Source: Wuchereria bancrofti (lineage: Eukaryota; Nematoda; Chromadorea; Rhabditida; Onchocercidae). Taken from it: a stretch of DNA of 64,000 nucleotides. How positions within the stretch are numbered: position 1 is the stretch's first letter; the number at the start of each line of letters is the position of its first letter. This document shows, piece after piece, positions 1 to 13,900 of the stretch. Position numbers and translations under genes: made by a program. Location of the stretch: positions 2,464,399-2,528,398 of the forward strand of contig SSBO01000001.1 in the NCBI GenBank assembly GCA_005281725.1, in the 5' to 3' direction. Below the pieces are notes generated by a model. The model had not been told where the DNA came from and did no database searches. It worked only from the letters and a program-made list of their open reading frames with translations.

Positions 1-59
1 GGAAGAGGAAGAGGAAACGGTTGAATCGATAAGAATAATTAATAATTAACAAAAAAAGA

Positions 60-125
60 TAATAATAATAATGGTAATAATAATAATAATAATAATAATA
101 GTAATAATAATAATAAAATTAGTTA
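60..125. repeat. (TAA)n microsatellite
   Basis: An imperfect run of AAT/TAA triplets interrupted by single substitutions such as TGG and TAG. It is a simple sequence repeat with no sign of a gene around it. Confidence 0.9.
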
Positions 126-1059
126 ATAATAATAAATAATACTGATATATTCTTTAGAAAGAAAATGATGGAAAAAATCGATAGAAACAGAATGCTAGTT
201 ATAAAATGCTCGTGCTAAAATATTACAGAGGTACTTACTAGTTCTGGTACCAAGTAACAACAGTTCATTCATTTCTTAAATGTTACAATTAAAGAGTTAA
301 AATTATAAATGTTACTACAGACATATTAAGATATTAATAGGTAGTACAAAAGTGATTTATTTAATTTAAAAAATGAAAAAATAATAGGTAGAGAAGTAAA
401 AGCCTTAAGAAATAGACGTGTGCGGTACAGACGAGTGAGCATAGCAACTAAGCGCAGTTGTGCTACTGCTACTACTGCTGCTGCTATTCGCCATCATTTG
501 TCTCCCTTCGTCTCGATCGATAACTAGGCATTCCACTGAATCAGTATCGATCTGCACTCCGACATCTGCGCTCCTTCACCGCCTCACCCTCAACAACCAT
601 CCATCTATCCAGCCATCCTTCTGCTCCTTCATCCTTCTACCGGTGCTTCCATTCATCAGTTACTACCTATATGTCTGTGCATTCATATGACGTCATAATC
701 GAAATAATCTCTTGTATTTACGACATTTGCCAGTTTTTGCGCATAGTTATGAAAAGTAAGGGTTCATTATTAACAAATAGTATCAGTGTGCTAACTGTTT
801 TACATGATTATTATGATGATTCATTCATCGTACGATAATAACGATGATGAGTCATTAACTGGTTTTGTTCACTGCATCAGTTGTCGTCGTCGTCGTTGTT
901 ATTTATGACATATCGTATCGTGTTTCCTTTCCGGATGGTTACTGGAATTGATATTTACTGCTTACATATTTCTTTTCTTTCCCCTTTTTTCTCTTTCCCT
1001 TTCTCCATTCTCTCTTCTAACATTTCTTAACGCTATCTTCAAAATGAAGGTCTGACGCT

Positions 1060-1345
1060 GTACTTCTTGGTACCATTGGTGTGACTACTAGCACCGCACG
1101 TACCACACATATATCTTAGGTACCGCAACATTATTGCTATGGTTTGTTTACATCGTAGATATCATAACATTATTACTATATTCCGTTCGGTACCACTACT
1201 ACGATTATATAAATTGGAGATATCACTAAGTGTAATTATTTACACATTACTAATGCTGTTTTTACACTTTGGTATTACTATAACGAGAATTATTTACATT
1301 GCGGTATTTTTGCAATGATTATTTACATTACGGTACAGTTTACTG
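1060..1345. repeat. Diverged short repeat with recurring GGTACC
   Basis: A loosely periodic stretch in which GGTACC or GGTAC cores alternate with ACATTATTACTAT-like and TTATTTACATT-like blocks. Copies are badly diverged, so unit length and boundaries are uncertain. It may be an old satellite or microsatellite expansion. Confidence 0.4.
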
Positions 1346-4300
1346 TTGAATGGATTTGTAAGGGGTGGGACACATTCAGTAGACTTTTATATTTATACAT
1401 CGTGGTTAACAGGATCAAGTTTCCCAACTAAAGTTGACGGAAGGAAATAATACTATTTGCCTTCAGTTAACAAAAATGTATTTAATTTTGCTGTATTTAT
1501 AAGAGAGTATTTAGCTTAGCTTTGAAATTCAAAACAGTAAATCAATGTTGGTTAGTGGCAGTAATGATAATCGTAGCAAGAATCAAATAATTATTATCCG
1601 ACTGGTATTATTTATTGCTTCCGAGTAAAGATCATTCGATTATAACTTTTCGAAATGTCCCTAATTGTTGCTTATCAGATAGTCGTCTTATACGAAATAA
1701 AATTTAATGGACAAATAACACATGAATGTATAAGAATGTCTAAAATAAAATAAATCATTGGATCGCAATTGAGTTTTTCATGTACAGTTAGAATTTTAGG
1801 GTACGCTTTCCCTATACTGCATGTGTAATTTTATAACGGTCACCGAAAAGGGACAAAAAGATTGAAATTTGATTTGGAAAAAAAGCAGTATTTACAGATA
1901 CGGTAAAGGAAATTAGGATGAGCTGGTAATTTATTATTTTGTATTTCGGTAGTATCACCTTCAAGTATTTTTATTCCCGCATGAATTAAGCCACTTTTCA
2001 ATAGTGCAAAGAAATCACTTAGAAACTTTTATCCTGTTGAGCATCATATTTTGGTGGTAAGAAATGATTAAAATTTCTTGTCATATAATTTAACGGATTT
2101 TCCGGAGTAACAATGCATGATGATGACACGTATGGTATGCTGTATTGGTGTGCAGGAAAACACTAATTGTACATAAAAGTTATGGGGTCTGAGTAGTGGA
2201 TAAGTAATTAGGTAATGATAGGATTAACCTCTGCGACAACCAATCAGTAATTGTATGATTGTCTCGTGTGAGAAAAAATTATTAACAGTAGAAATAACCT
2301 CGTTGACAAATGGTGAATGGTAGTAGGATGACCTGTTGGCTAAGGTAAGGAGATATAATGTTCAATAAAAATATAACAATATTATTTGTCACATCATTAT
2401 TTTTTAAAGCTAAATGGTTATATAAAGCTCATCAAATAATTCAAATTAGAATTTAACAAAAATGTAATTTTATTTTCAAAATTATTCCATGACATATGTA
2501 AATAACATTTTAATAATTCGTCCCATCTCATTAGTCAAATTGTCGTTCATTTGATAAATGTGCCATCTTTTGCCAAATAACTCAATTCTGTAGTTAACTT
2601 CCGCTCGAAATTCAATTCAGTTATTCGAATCGGAAACATTGTCATAGAAATAAAAAGAAAAACGAGTATTGCATCATTAGCTAATTGGATACTGTTTTTT
2701 TTTTCTTTTCATTTTTTCATAAGAAAATAGTTTCCACCAGTAATACACAAACATATCATCATGGTAGTTTCTCCAAACTCTCTTTACAATAGTTACTAGC
2801 AATCAAGATAGTCATAATGATTGGAAGTACTTAATTTTTATCATTTTATATTTACATTCCCTCATTCAAAAAAAACCGAATTACAATATGTTAAAATAAA
2901 TTTTTACTAAATCCATAAGACTAAAGATTGTCTTGTTTGAATATTTCTTAGAAATAAAGCTGTTTCAAATTCACATCTCAAGTGAGAAACCATTTATTCG
3001 ACATTCATCTCTCAATTGTACCTATGTCAAGCTTATGTTTAATGTTTAGAATGTTACACATTGTTAACAGAGGATGTGTGCATTGCTTAATATGTTGAAA
3101 ATTGCTTTCTTTGAGTCATTTTATTCTTGCCATCTTAGATTTTAGAAGCCAAATTTAGGTTCGATTTTTAAAACGTTGTCAGCTCTTTGCCTAATTGTTT
3201 TGTTACAAATCAACGTCGAATACAGAGGTCTCTCGGTGTGACTGTCACTCTTATAAGCAGTTGACACAGTGTTAAAAACAACTCTTACTATTATATTATC
3301 TTAATTTCTCGCGCACTCATTCAACTCTCTTCAAATCCTTCACTAATTCTTCACTTCCGTCTATTTCCGCTCCTTCTAGAAATTATCAGTACATTATCAG
3401 TATGTACATCAATATGGATTAGCACTTTGTGTAACGTAGCTCTTAGGAATAAAATTCGTTACAACAAATTCCATTACATCTGTAAACATTCAATCATAGT
3501 TAAGAAAATTTCCCAAACAAAATCTCTACAAGTTTTCGACAAATTTCTTGGCGCCCGAGGTGAGGTAAAATATCTAATAGCATAATAAAGACAACTAAGC
3601 CGGCCAAGAAGATCGAGAAAATCATCAGTGAAGTTAGGAAACTAAACCTTTCGCTAAAACCAAAAGAAGAGCTACGACATGAATATAATAAGGTCAAAAG
3701 AAGAATTATCAAGGAAAAAATATTACATTTTGAACTTTATACAAGCACACTCGAAACAACAAGCCAAGATTATATATATATATATATATCCAAAAATTAC
3801 AGCTCAACAAATAAGGAAAGAAAAAAGAGGATAAATATGTGGAAATAGTCGACGACAGTAAGTGGAGTATTAAGCAATCTTAATAAATAATGCTAAAGAA
3901 ACTTTAAGTTGTGAACAATTATGAGTTAGTTAATTGTGCAACGATTAAGTTAGCAAGATATGAGAGAATTATCTCCACAAAAAATATCTCAATATCACTT
4001 ACCGTAAATTTGCATAGTTGCCAATAGCAAAGTTTAGTGGCGATTCAAAAATTTTCAGACAATTCTGGAGCGACTTCAAAGCAGCAGTTCATCTCCAAAT
4101 TATCCTAGACATCCAGGAAGTGAGTTACTTGATGTTTTATCTTAAAGGAAAGGTTCCACTAACCGTAATAGGTTAGAGAATTGCTCCGGAGAACTTAATG
4201 TCATAAGAAAGATTTTGAAAGGATCATTCTAGTATAGAAGACGTCATTGAAAGTAAATTGTCGGCATGGAGAAAGAGGAAATTTGGGCAGTCAACAAGCT

Positions 4301-5283
4301 AAGACAATTCTTGACAGAACTAGCGCAAAGTAAGCGAAAAGTCACTAGATGCCAATAGGATCTGAAACTAGGAGAAAAGCATCTACCTTAGTCACATTGA
4401 CTACGTAACCAAGAAAATAGTCCAAAGAAGCTTCTGTGGGTTACAAAGCTAGAATAAAGACCATTGGGTTTTTATTCAATGCTATATTTATTAAGGAAAA
4501 TCAATGTAAATGTCTTCGAATATGGCATGCAATAAGTGATTCCAATAAAAAGTAACTTTTTTTTGTTTCTGCTGCAAACATTCACAATAAGACGTTGTGT
4601 CCGAGCAAATACAAGGAAACAACCATCTAAGCAGTGAATTCAAATATGGAACAAATGGATCTGTGTGTGCACAATAACAAATTCAATAATCGAAAAATGA
4701 TTGCAACAAATTAGGCAAATTTCACTTTTGTTTAAGAAAATCAATGTAGTCAGTCCTAGAAAACCAACGCAAGGTTTTGGCACTGTTCGAGTCGGTTCGC
4801 AACTATCTTTCATATCAACAGGTTAGTTAATAAATTGAAACTTCAGTAAACGAAAAAAAAAGCTAGAAATCGCTTCGTTTGGATGTTAAAAACATGTTTT
4901 GTTACCAAAATGAATGCAAATCGGAAAAGGGGTATAACAATTCTTGAGACAGTTGCGGTTGACCACATAACAAATTGCAAGTCGTTAATTTGAATAAAAA
5001 GGAGCTGTAATCCACAAACCAATAAGATCAACTAATTGGTTTTAAGAATTACTGGAAGCAAGCTGACACGCTCATTGGAGCCATTTACCTCTTCAAATTT
5101 ATCCAGTTAAATAAGATTAAGAATTTAAAATCTGAATTCTCATTACTTCACTCAAAAATTGGATCAATGATAGCTGTATAATCGTAGAAAACATTTGTGT
5201 CGCTAATGTTGCAAATACTCCAGATATAGATCAGTTCTGAAAATTATAATTAACAGATATTCAAGAACAACCCAATACCTAAG

Positions 5284-5643
5284 ATGTTGAAAAAGCATTG
5301 GAACAATTTAAACAAAATATCACTAAGAAACAAAAGAAATGTCTTTTGGCCAAAGGTTACATTAAACGACAACTGTGATCTTTTTCTTACTCGATTAAAA
5401 CCGTTAATCAAACAACTTCAAACTAATTCTCAACTGCATAGTCGAAACAGTGAAATAATTCAAAAACAGCTACCGTCCAACATAATCGAAGAAGTGTCTT
5501 CCGATGTCGATCAGAATGATATTACTCATTATTTATCTAATCATGCAGTACTGACACTAAATAAATTTATGGCAAAATTAAGAATCGTTTACGATGCATC
5601 AGCTCACTTCAAAGAAATGAAAAGTTTGTTTTGTATCATTTAA
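5284..5643 (+). pseudogene. BEL/Pao pol fragment (N-terminal side of reverse transcriptase)
   Basis: An open frame of 119 codons on the plus strand. Its end carries the RIVYDASAH block that precedes the first reverse-transcriptase motifs in BEL/Pao pol proteins. The catalytic YxDD region is absent, and the frame terminates just before a 38-bp tandem array. It is a remnant and not an expressed gene. The family call rests on that short motif and on the neighbouring fragments. Confidence 0.65.
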
Positions 5644-5668
5644 GGACCAATAAGATCCAAAAATTTAC

Positions 5669-5893
5669 AGGAGATACCGCGATTCACTACAACCTCCCAA
5701 ATGTAGAGGAGTTACCGCGATTCACTACAACCTCCCAAATGTAGAGGAGTTACCGCGATTCACTACAACCTCCCAAATGTAGAGGAGTTACCGCGATTCA
5801 CTACAACCTCCCAAATGTAGAGGAGTTACCGCGATTCACTACAACCTCCCAAATGTAGAGGAGTTACCGCGATTCACTACAACCTCCCAAATG
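5669..5893. repeat. 38-bp tandem repeat, about six copies
   Basis: Five full 38-bp units plus one 35-bp partial unit, nearly identical to each other; the first copy differs by A for T at the sixth base. Each unit starts AGGAG(T/A)TACCGCG and ends CCCAAATGTAG. The array sits between the two pol-derived fragments of the BEL/Pao relic. Since 38 is not a multiple of three, successive copies are read in different frames. Confidence 0.95.
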
Positions 5894-5957
5894 AAACACA
5901 ATTTCACGACTTCACTTATGTGCAAGATTGAAAGAAAGAAAGAAACACTTTTAGTCT

Positions 5958-6197
5958 TTGCCAAATTCGTATTGCATCGTTAAAGGAATGACAATACTCC
6001 GATTGGAATTACTCTCAACACTGATCGCAGTAAGAGTTTGTAATAAAACAACTATTATGGCAGAGTTTTCAATGTTACCATTGGGTACAAAATCATTGCC
6101 CACTAATTCCAACTTTTGTTGTAGAAATAAGAAGGCGAAAATTTCATTTCTTTATATGCCCAGTGAATACACTAAAGGGCTTTCATTTAAAAAGTAA
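5958..6197 (+). pseudogene. BEL/Pao pol fragment (RNase H-proximal)
   Basis: A 79-codon plus-strand frame with a T.LRLELLSTLIAVRV block, as found between reverse transcriptase and RNase H in BEL/Pao elements. A further short frame on the same strand follows, with codons resembling an acid-rich pol segment. The frames are not joined and no full domain survives. Confidence 0.6.
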
Positions 6198-6359
6198 AAA
6201 AATTATGAACTACGATGGAAAAGACGAAGAGGAATTAAACTGGCCACAACGCGAAATTGAAGTCATAAAAGACAATGGAAATGAAGAAGGAGACAAATTA
6301 ATCGCAAAGGTGACCGCGTCTCTATCCAAGAAATAAAACTTATTGACAGCAGTCGTTTA

Positions 6360-7480
6360 GTAAACGATTAAGATTCATTTAGTAAATGGTTAAGACTACT
6401 TAGATTCTTTTTATAAAATTGGCAACAAAATAAAATCTGCCATGCATACAACCATTTTAATTAAAATCAGCGACGATTTAAATCAGTTTTTGGATATTGC
6501 AAGCTTCGATGAGTTTTCCAGTTACTTTCAACAAATAGTAGCGTAGTAGCAGCAATATTAGCGTCAAAGTGAGAGTACGGAACTTAGTGAACTATTGGTA
6601 CAATTTAAATTTTATTGTGTTCATTTCTTTCCTACTACTGTACAAACTCGATATTGTATGATATCAAAAAAAGAACAATAAACCATTGTCGACGTTACAC
6701 AGTTACAACAACAGGAACATACACTCCTGAAATCTCTCGACATTAGTATTCTTGATTCTTATGATGTGATCCCTTTATATAAATCGAATATCGTATAAAA
6801 ACTTCTCGAAATCTAGTCTACATACTTAGAGGTACAGCTTATATACTTTAGTTTTACTAATCTATTTTTCATCAACACTTTTAACATTATCCTTAAGCAT
6901 AACAAGTTGTACTTTCTTTCACGACAGCAAAATGTTTAATTTATTTCTATATGATACGCAAAATAACATATGACGATAAAAGGAAATTCCGTAGAATATA
7001 TTTTTTATACAAACTATTTTTAAGCACCAAAGTTGTTTAAGTCATCAATTTTGAATGCAAAAACAATACAAACTCCGCAGACTTCACAGTTATCTAGTTC
7101 CACTGAGATTCACGTGGCGTTAGGCCGTACTTTGGAAAAAAGATTCAATTAAAGATAATTTATTGTCTCTTTTCTATAAAATAATCAAATTCTTCCATTA
7201 TATGTTTGTTAAAAAAAGTGATTGTATTGGTAACTGCAGCACTTTATCATTTCATGTTTCAACAATGCATTCAAACTATCAAGTCAAACCTAGATAGACT
7301 ACCTAGATTAACTGGCTTAACTGAAACTTTAGTTGCTTTTGACTTCTCAACCTTTACTAATGAGGGACGAGTTAGTAGGTTTAATAATGACGCATCACTT
7401 TTCTACATAATGTAATCACTTGTTCAAACTCTGTCACGATTTGATAAAACATTACTGTTTTGCTTCAAACAAATCTCCAA
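6360..7480. other. Intergenic DNA, nothing recognised
   Basis: AT-rich sequence between the retrotransposon relic and the minus-strand gene at 7.5-8.6 kb. A 69-codon plus-strand frame at 7206-7415 has no matching splice sites and no recognisable motif, so I do not call it. Confidence 0.5.
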
Positions 7481-7488
7481 ATGGTATT

Positions 7489-8588
7489 TTATTTGGCTAA
7501 CATATTTTTACAAACGCCATTTTCAAAATATAACATGCAGTTCGTATATAGACTTGCCACTAATCCATAATCATATATTCGAGAAGTTCGAATCAAAGCA
7601 GTTACCGGAAATATATTTTGCTGGAATAATGCACCCTTTGAGACCATCGAGAAATAATTACCCATATCGGAAAGTAATGCTAATATTGTTGAGAGTGATT
7701 CTTCATGTGGTATATCATCCTCATGAAACTCCACCTGCAATTAAATTTCGACGGGAACGCACAATAATAAGATGAACAGAAATTTGGAAATATATGTTTG
7801 GAATTTAGTTTTGATCAGAATTTCTCAAATTTATATTTCGTAAAGTCATATAAATTATGGATTTAATTTGCAAATTAATTCAAAAACTGCAAATTAATTC
7901 AACTAATAAATAATGCAATCTAGGACAATTCAAGTAACATTGCGTAAATTATCATAAAATTAAAATATCGGTACTTATTGAAAACTTACAATGACACCAA
8001 TTTCCACAAAGGAGAATGTATGAGCGGAAGCACAGAATGCAGCAACACCGCTAGTGAGTTTCTCATTGAAATAACGCAGCGTGATACGTGAAAGTTGCCA
8101 TGGTTCTAGTGTTGATTCTTTTGGAAGTAATGTGGGTGGTTGATGTCTAAGCCAATAAAGCTGAAATTGTAGTGTATATAAAGAAGAGTAGGCTGATTTG
8201 AGCTTTAAAAGCCCACAATATCATTTACAAAAAATTCATATGTAATGATTCTAGCCTGCTGTTTTCATCCATAATCTACACTCATACTACACACATACCC
8301 AAACACGCACCGTTATGTTGAAAAAAATTAATGAAATAAATGCAAGCAAAGTGAAAATAAGTATATAACCTTTGTACGATCACTGACAATATTAGCTGCA
8401 CAGATTTTGCACAACAAATTAAAAGTATCATTATCCGCTGCTGCTTCCTCACTACCACATAAAATAAGCAACAGGTTTACATTAGGTTCCGGTTCTATTT
8501 CAAGATCTCCAATTAGCATTTGAGGAAATGCTGCAACAGATAAAATAATAAATAAATCTAGTCTAATCATCACTTTTTTTATCATCAT
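7489..8588 (-). CDS. Unrecognised protein, three exons
   Basis: Three minus-strand open segments join in phase 0 with plausible junctions: 8588-8370, 8160-7990 and 7734-7489, giving 211 aa. The acceptors are TTTCAG before the second exon and TTGCAG before the third; the donors are GTTATA (weak) and GTAAGT. The first 25 residues can be read as a signal peptide (two or three basic residues, then a hydrophobic LFIILSVAA core). However, a good acceptor (TTATCTGTTGCAG) ends at about 8527, so those residues could instead be intron and the real start could lie further upstream. The middle part is Leu- and Cys-containing with no motif I know. The third exon could also end at a donor-like GTAACT near 7608. 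The gene lies head-to-head with the ribosomal protein S13 gene, about 560 bp apart. I do not recognise the family. Confidence 0.45.
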
Positions 8589-9124
8589 TGTTATTGAACA
8601 AAATTAAATTACAAGATGAAGTTCAGCAGTAAAGATAAGTAGAAAAACGAAGTGAAGTAAGATAAATCTAAAGATGAAACTAAGACATAGCGAAGGCATA
8701 TGAAAAGTTAAACAAAATTAAAGTAACTACAATATTAGGGTAAATTAAAAGTATACGCAAAATCAAAATGAAATAAGTAAATTGAGCGAGACGAGCTGAG
8801 ACAACCGTTTTGCATAGCGCAGCTGGATTTGCCGTTTGTTAAATGTCAAATCAATCGGTCGATATTAGGTTTGTTTCCTTCATAGTTAGAAGTAGTGGGT
8901 TTGTCAAATTGTATGTTATATGTCTCTTGTTGACATTTAGGTTTGTTAAAGTCATTCTAAAACATTTGTAGGTTAAATTTGCCTCCTTGTTGGTCTACGA
9001 CTGGGTTACTCTTATGTTATTTTCGAATCATGTTGCTGTATACGTTTTTTGCTAATGTAATGCTAGTGAATGATTTAGGTTATTTCTCAGGTAAATTGAG
9101 GAAATTATATCACGTAAGAGTATT

Positions 9125-9130
9125 GCTGCA
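9125..9130 (+). promoter_or_regulatory. Probable trans-splice acceptor for rps-13
   Basis: CTGCAG following a mixed pyrimidine stretch, 17 bp before the S13 start codon. Nematode ribosomal protein messages usually receive a spliced leader just upstream of the AUG, so this is the likely site. This is inference, with no transcript evidence. Confidence 0.45.
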
Positions 9131-9147
9131 GTTAATAATCGTCAATT

Positions 9148-10418
<1,271 letters not shown>

Positions 10419-10999
10419 AGTGAATAATTTCGTTTTGCTGTTGTCAGTTTGCTTCTCTTTTTTTTGAGAAAAAAGTTTTTTACGAAATAAATGTTTGCTT
10501 ATTTATACATGTGTTGGTGCTGTACTTCAAAATAAAACACTGAAATGCGCGATTGCCATGTACCAGTAATGCTCACGGTAAGTACTAATTTTGATGTGGA
10601 GTATGCAATAAATATTTGCTTGATCCCAATGGATTAGTGCATTAAGTGTGACGTAGTGTATCTGGTGGCACAGTTTAGATAACGCATCTTAGAGCTTCAA
10701 AATGAATTTTTTGGGGATTTCTGTTTTAGAAAATAATTGAAAGATTTCGACAAAGTTTAGGGATATAGGAGTATGTTGTTTGACGGATTCTTCGTGTTAG
10801 GCAGTTACTCCAGGTACATGAGATGTACAAATGTTACTCATCGTTTTCACTCACATAACATTAAAACGTTTGGGAAAGATTATGTTTGTTTACAACAATC
10901 AAACGTCCACCGCGATAAGCTTCCGATTGCTTCGTTGCCCAGCAACGGGATGTGTCGCTATTTTGTGTTGGCCTTTATTAAACTCATTTATATTCAAGG

Positions 11000-13900
11000 A
11001 TGAAAGTAAGTTTTGTCTTTGGCGAGATTCAGGGCAAATTATGAAATGAAAATGAAACAGTGGTTAGTTTAGGTCAGTCATGTACGGAAAGTCATTATTA
11101 CAGAGTGAAATAAGAAACAGTAGAAATATTCCATTAATTTAGAAATTAATCAATTGAATATAGCAATATTATTGTGCACTTGCAGTTAATATGTAGTTTA
11201 ACAGAAAAAGAACTCGGCGAAGGTGAGCCAATTTTTGAATGGCGTCCAAAAGGGAACTATCTTGCCGTTGCTGGGTTTGTTTTATTTACTTGTTGATTAG
11301 TTTAAATGTCACTTTGCTCATGAGAAATATTTTACTAGAGTCTGTTTCAAAGTAATACTTTATGATTAATTATTTGATCATGTTTGTTGGGGATGGAATA
11401 TTAAATGGTCAATGATAATAACTAAATAAATGACATAATTGTGGACTTAATGTCATACTTATGTTGTATTCATTTTGCATTTTTGTTTGTTAAATTCAAA
11501 GTCTAAGTCAGTTTTACATCTGCAATATGTAATTCGCTAAGAAAGCAACTCATAGTGATTTGAAATATCAAAATTTTTCAGCTCCAATAACTTGGTGAAA
11601 CTACACGACCGAAGTGGCAATTTAATTGACGAATTAGTCGTACCTGGGTAAGATTTCTTTTTAGGTTGCAGTTAGTTATTTGTTGATTTTATTTATTGAT
11701 CTCATTATTCTCAATAACTCTTTTTTCATTTTTGTTTTTACTGTCATTTTTATTTCTGTACAGGCAAGTGGAAGCATTATCATGGGATCGAGATGGTGAC
11801 ATGTTAGCTATAATAAATGATAAGAGTACAGCAGTAATCTTATGGGAATTTACGTCGAAAACAGCCACCAAATTAGATAGTGGTATGAGCGGGAAGTAAG
11901 TATTACTGTATGATGTAGCTTAAGTACAATTTTTTTTTCTTGTAACAGTACATTTCTTATGCTTTTCTAAAACTGATAACGATTGTAAGACTTTAGGTGG
12001 TGTAATATTCAAATTTTGTAGCTCAGCGATTTTCACTTTCAGTTTCAGATATGTTTTAAAATTTTTAAGGGAAAAACCAACGTTTATATTATGGTCTCAT
12101 ATTTCGCCAGTTCTGGCTATCGGTTATGATACGGGAAATTTGTTACTTTATAACCAACGTACCTCACGGTTAGTTATATATATATATATAAAGAGAGGAA
12201 GAGGGAGCAATTCTTTTATTTCTTATTTCGATACTTCCTTCTAATTTATTTATAAATTAAGTCTGCAACAGATTAGTTAGAAAGGATCTGCTTAAAATTT
12301 CTTCACTGCAAACTGTAGTATATTTTGCTACTATTTTAACTGATTAGAATTTCGTAACTAAAATATAACTAACAAAATAACAAGACAAAGCTGTCATAAG
12401 TTGCTTTGAACTGCATATACACAGAATTATATGTATTATATCTTATTCAGAAAAAGGAAATGTATAAATTTGAAAGAATGAATCTTTATGTTATACTTTT
12501 CGGAACGAAGATGATAGGTTGAAAATCATGAGAAAATAAGCATATTGAATACCTTTTTAATAAATTAAAAGGAACATTTCTTTTATAGCAAGACTTCAGC
12601 AATTGGGAAACATCAAAGTGCCATAACTTGCGGAGCATTTTCAAATAATGAATTGCTTGCATTGGGTTCAACCGATTTCACGATAACTGTTAGCAGCATT
12701 GACGGCGATTTGATATATTCGTTTATGTGTAACATGGAACCATCACTGATTAAATTTTGTGATCGAAAGCAACAAACTGATAAAAATGCCAAGCCTGACA
12801 TAATGGTTAGTTATGTTTTGAAAGGAATAATTTACCTAAGATCATTATAATATCTTTTCAGTCATTATTCATTAGTTTTTTCCAAAACTTTCAATTTTTT
12901 TTCGTTTTCATCATTGCCAGAATTTAATTACACAGGAAATTATCTATCGATATCGTCAATTTTTGTTATTATTTCATCATTTCCATTACGAAATTAAAGG
13001 AAAATATTCTTTTCTGTATTCCTTCATTCTGTTTTGTCCCATTCATTTTTCAAAAACGAATTGTCTTGAAAAAAATTACGAATTTAGTTTCAAATTCAAA
13101 TTGTTGAATTATATACTCTTAAATAGTTTTAAATAGTATACCCATTTCAGTTAAGTGCTGTTTTGAGTCAGAATACTATCCTATTGGCAGAGCTGAATGA
13201 TAATACACAACTTATCAATCTTCAGTGTCAAGTTCATTACGGTCAAATCGTAACATTTTGCTGGTCGGTTATTGTCAGTTATTACATATATGAATTATGC
13301 TTACCTTACCTAGCAATAAGTTTTTTGTGGAGCAAAGTTTACTTTAGAAATTTTTGCACAGTTTAATTTGAAGGAACATTTGCACATGTCATGTAATTTG
13401 ATAGAAAGGTTCCATCCAAAGAAGCAGAAAAAATGTTAATGATTATAACTAGAATAATTATGTTATTATTGACGAAAAGGACATAATATTATAATCGAAA
13501 TACTTTTTGCTCTCATGAAAAAAGAAAGAAAATTTTAGGTATCGAAGTAATTTTTTATTATTGGGTTTTGATAAAGGCTTTTTTGTTTGTGTTTCAACGA
13601 TTGCTTCAGAGATTGGTCAGGTTTGTTAACTTCATTTTTACACTGTTGTGATGTTAATCTTTTTTTTAAGAACTGGTTATTTCCATTTAATTCTTTAAGA
13701 ATTATTTGCACTTATTTTATTCATTATAACTATTATTTGTAAAAAATCACTTATAATGCTAAACATTCACATAAATCATAAGTAACTTTCACAACACTTG
13801 CTTCTAAGTAATATGTTTTAAGGAAATTTATGCAGTACAAGATTTCAAGACATATTTGTCGTCTATATGCATCAGTGAATCATTATCTAAAGTTCTGCTA

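Larger units (their letters stand above)
1..3600. other. Intergenic DNA without recognisable gene
   Basis: I see no convincing coding exon on either strand. The stretch is AT-rich. It holds a TAA-type microsatellite near the left edge and a diverged repeat around 1060-1340. The short open frames here (for example 460-690 on the plus strand) are low-complexity leucine, serine and proline runs without splice context. Confidence 0.6.
3600..6360 (+). mobile_element. Degenerate BEL/Pao-type LTR retrotransposon relic
   Basis: Fragments in the order expected for a BEL/Pao element lie on the plus strand. Around 4060-4160 a short frame resembles the gag-like DUF1759 region (FW..F..AVH pattern, then YL..LKG). 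The frame at 5284-5643 resembles the region before and into reverse transcriptase, ending with the typical RIVYDASA motif (about 5581-5610). The frame at 5958-6197 includes a T.LRLELL.TLI.VR block resembling the segment between reverse transcriptase and RNase H. All frames are broken by stops and shifts, and the core reverse-transcriptase segment is largely replaced by a tandem repeat. I could not identify LTRs, so the limits are approximate. It is almost certainly dead. This is an invertebrate retrotransposon relic; no intact protein is present. Confidence 0.7.

Noticed and set aside
460..690. 76-codon Leu/Ser/Pro-rich plus-strand frame
   Set aside because: Low-complexity composition, no splice partner, no motif; compatible with simple-sequence DNA.
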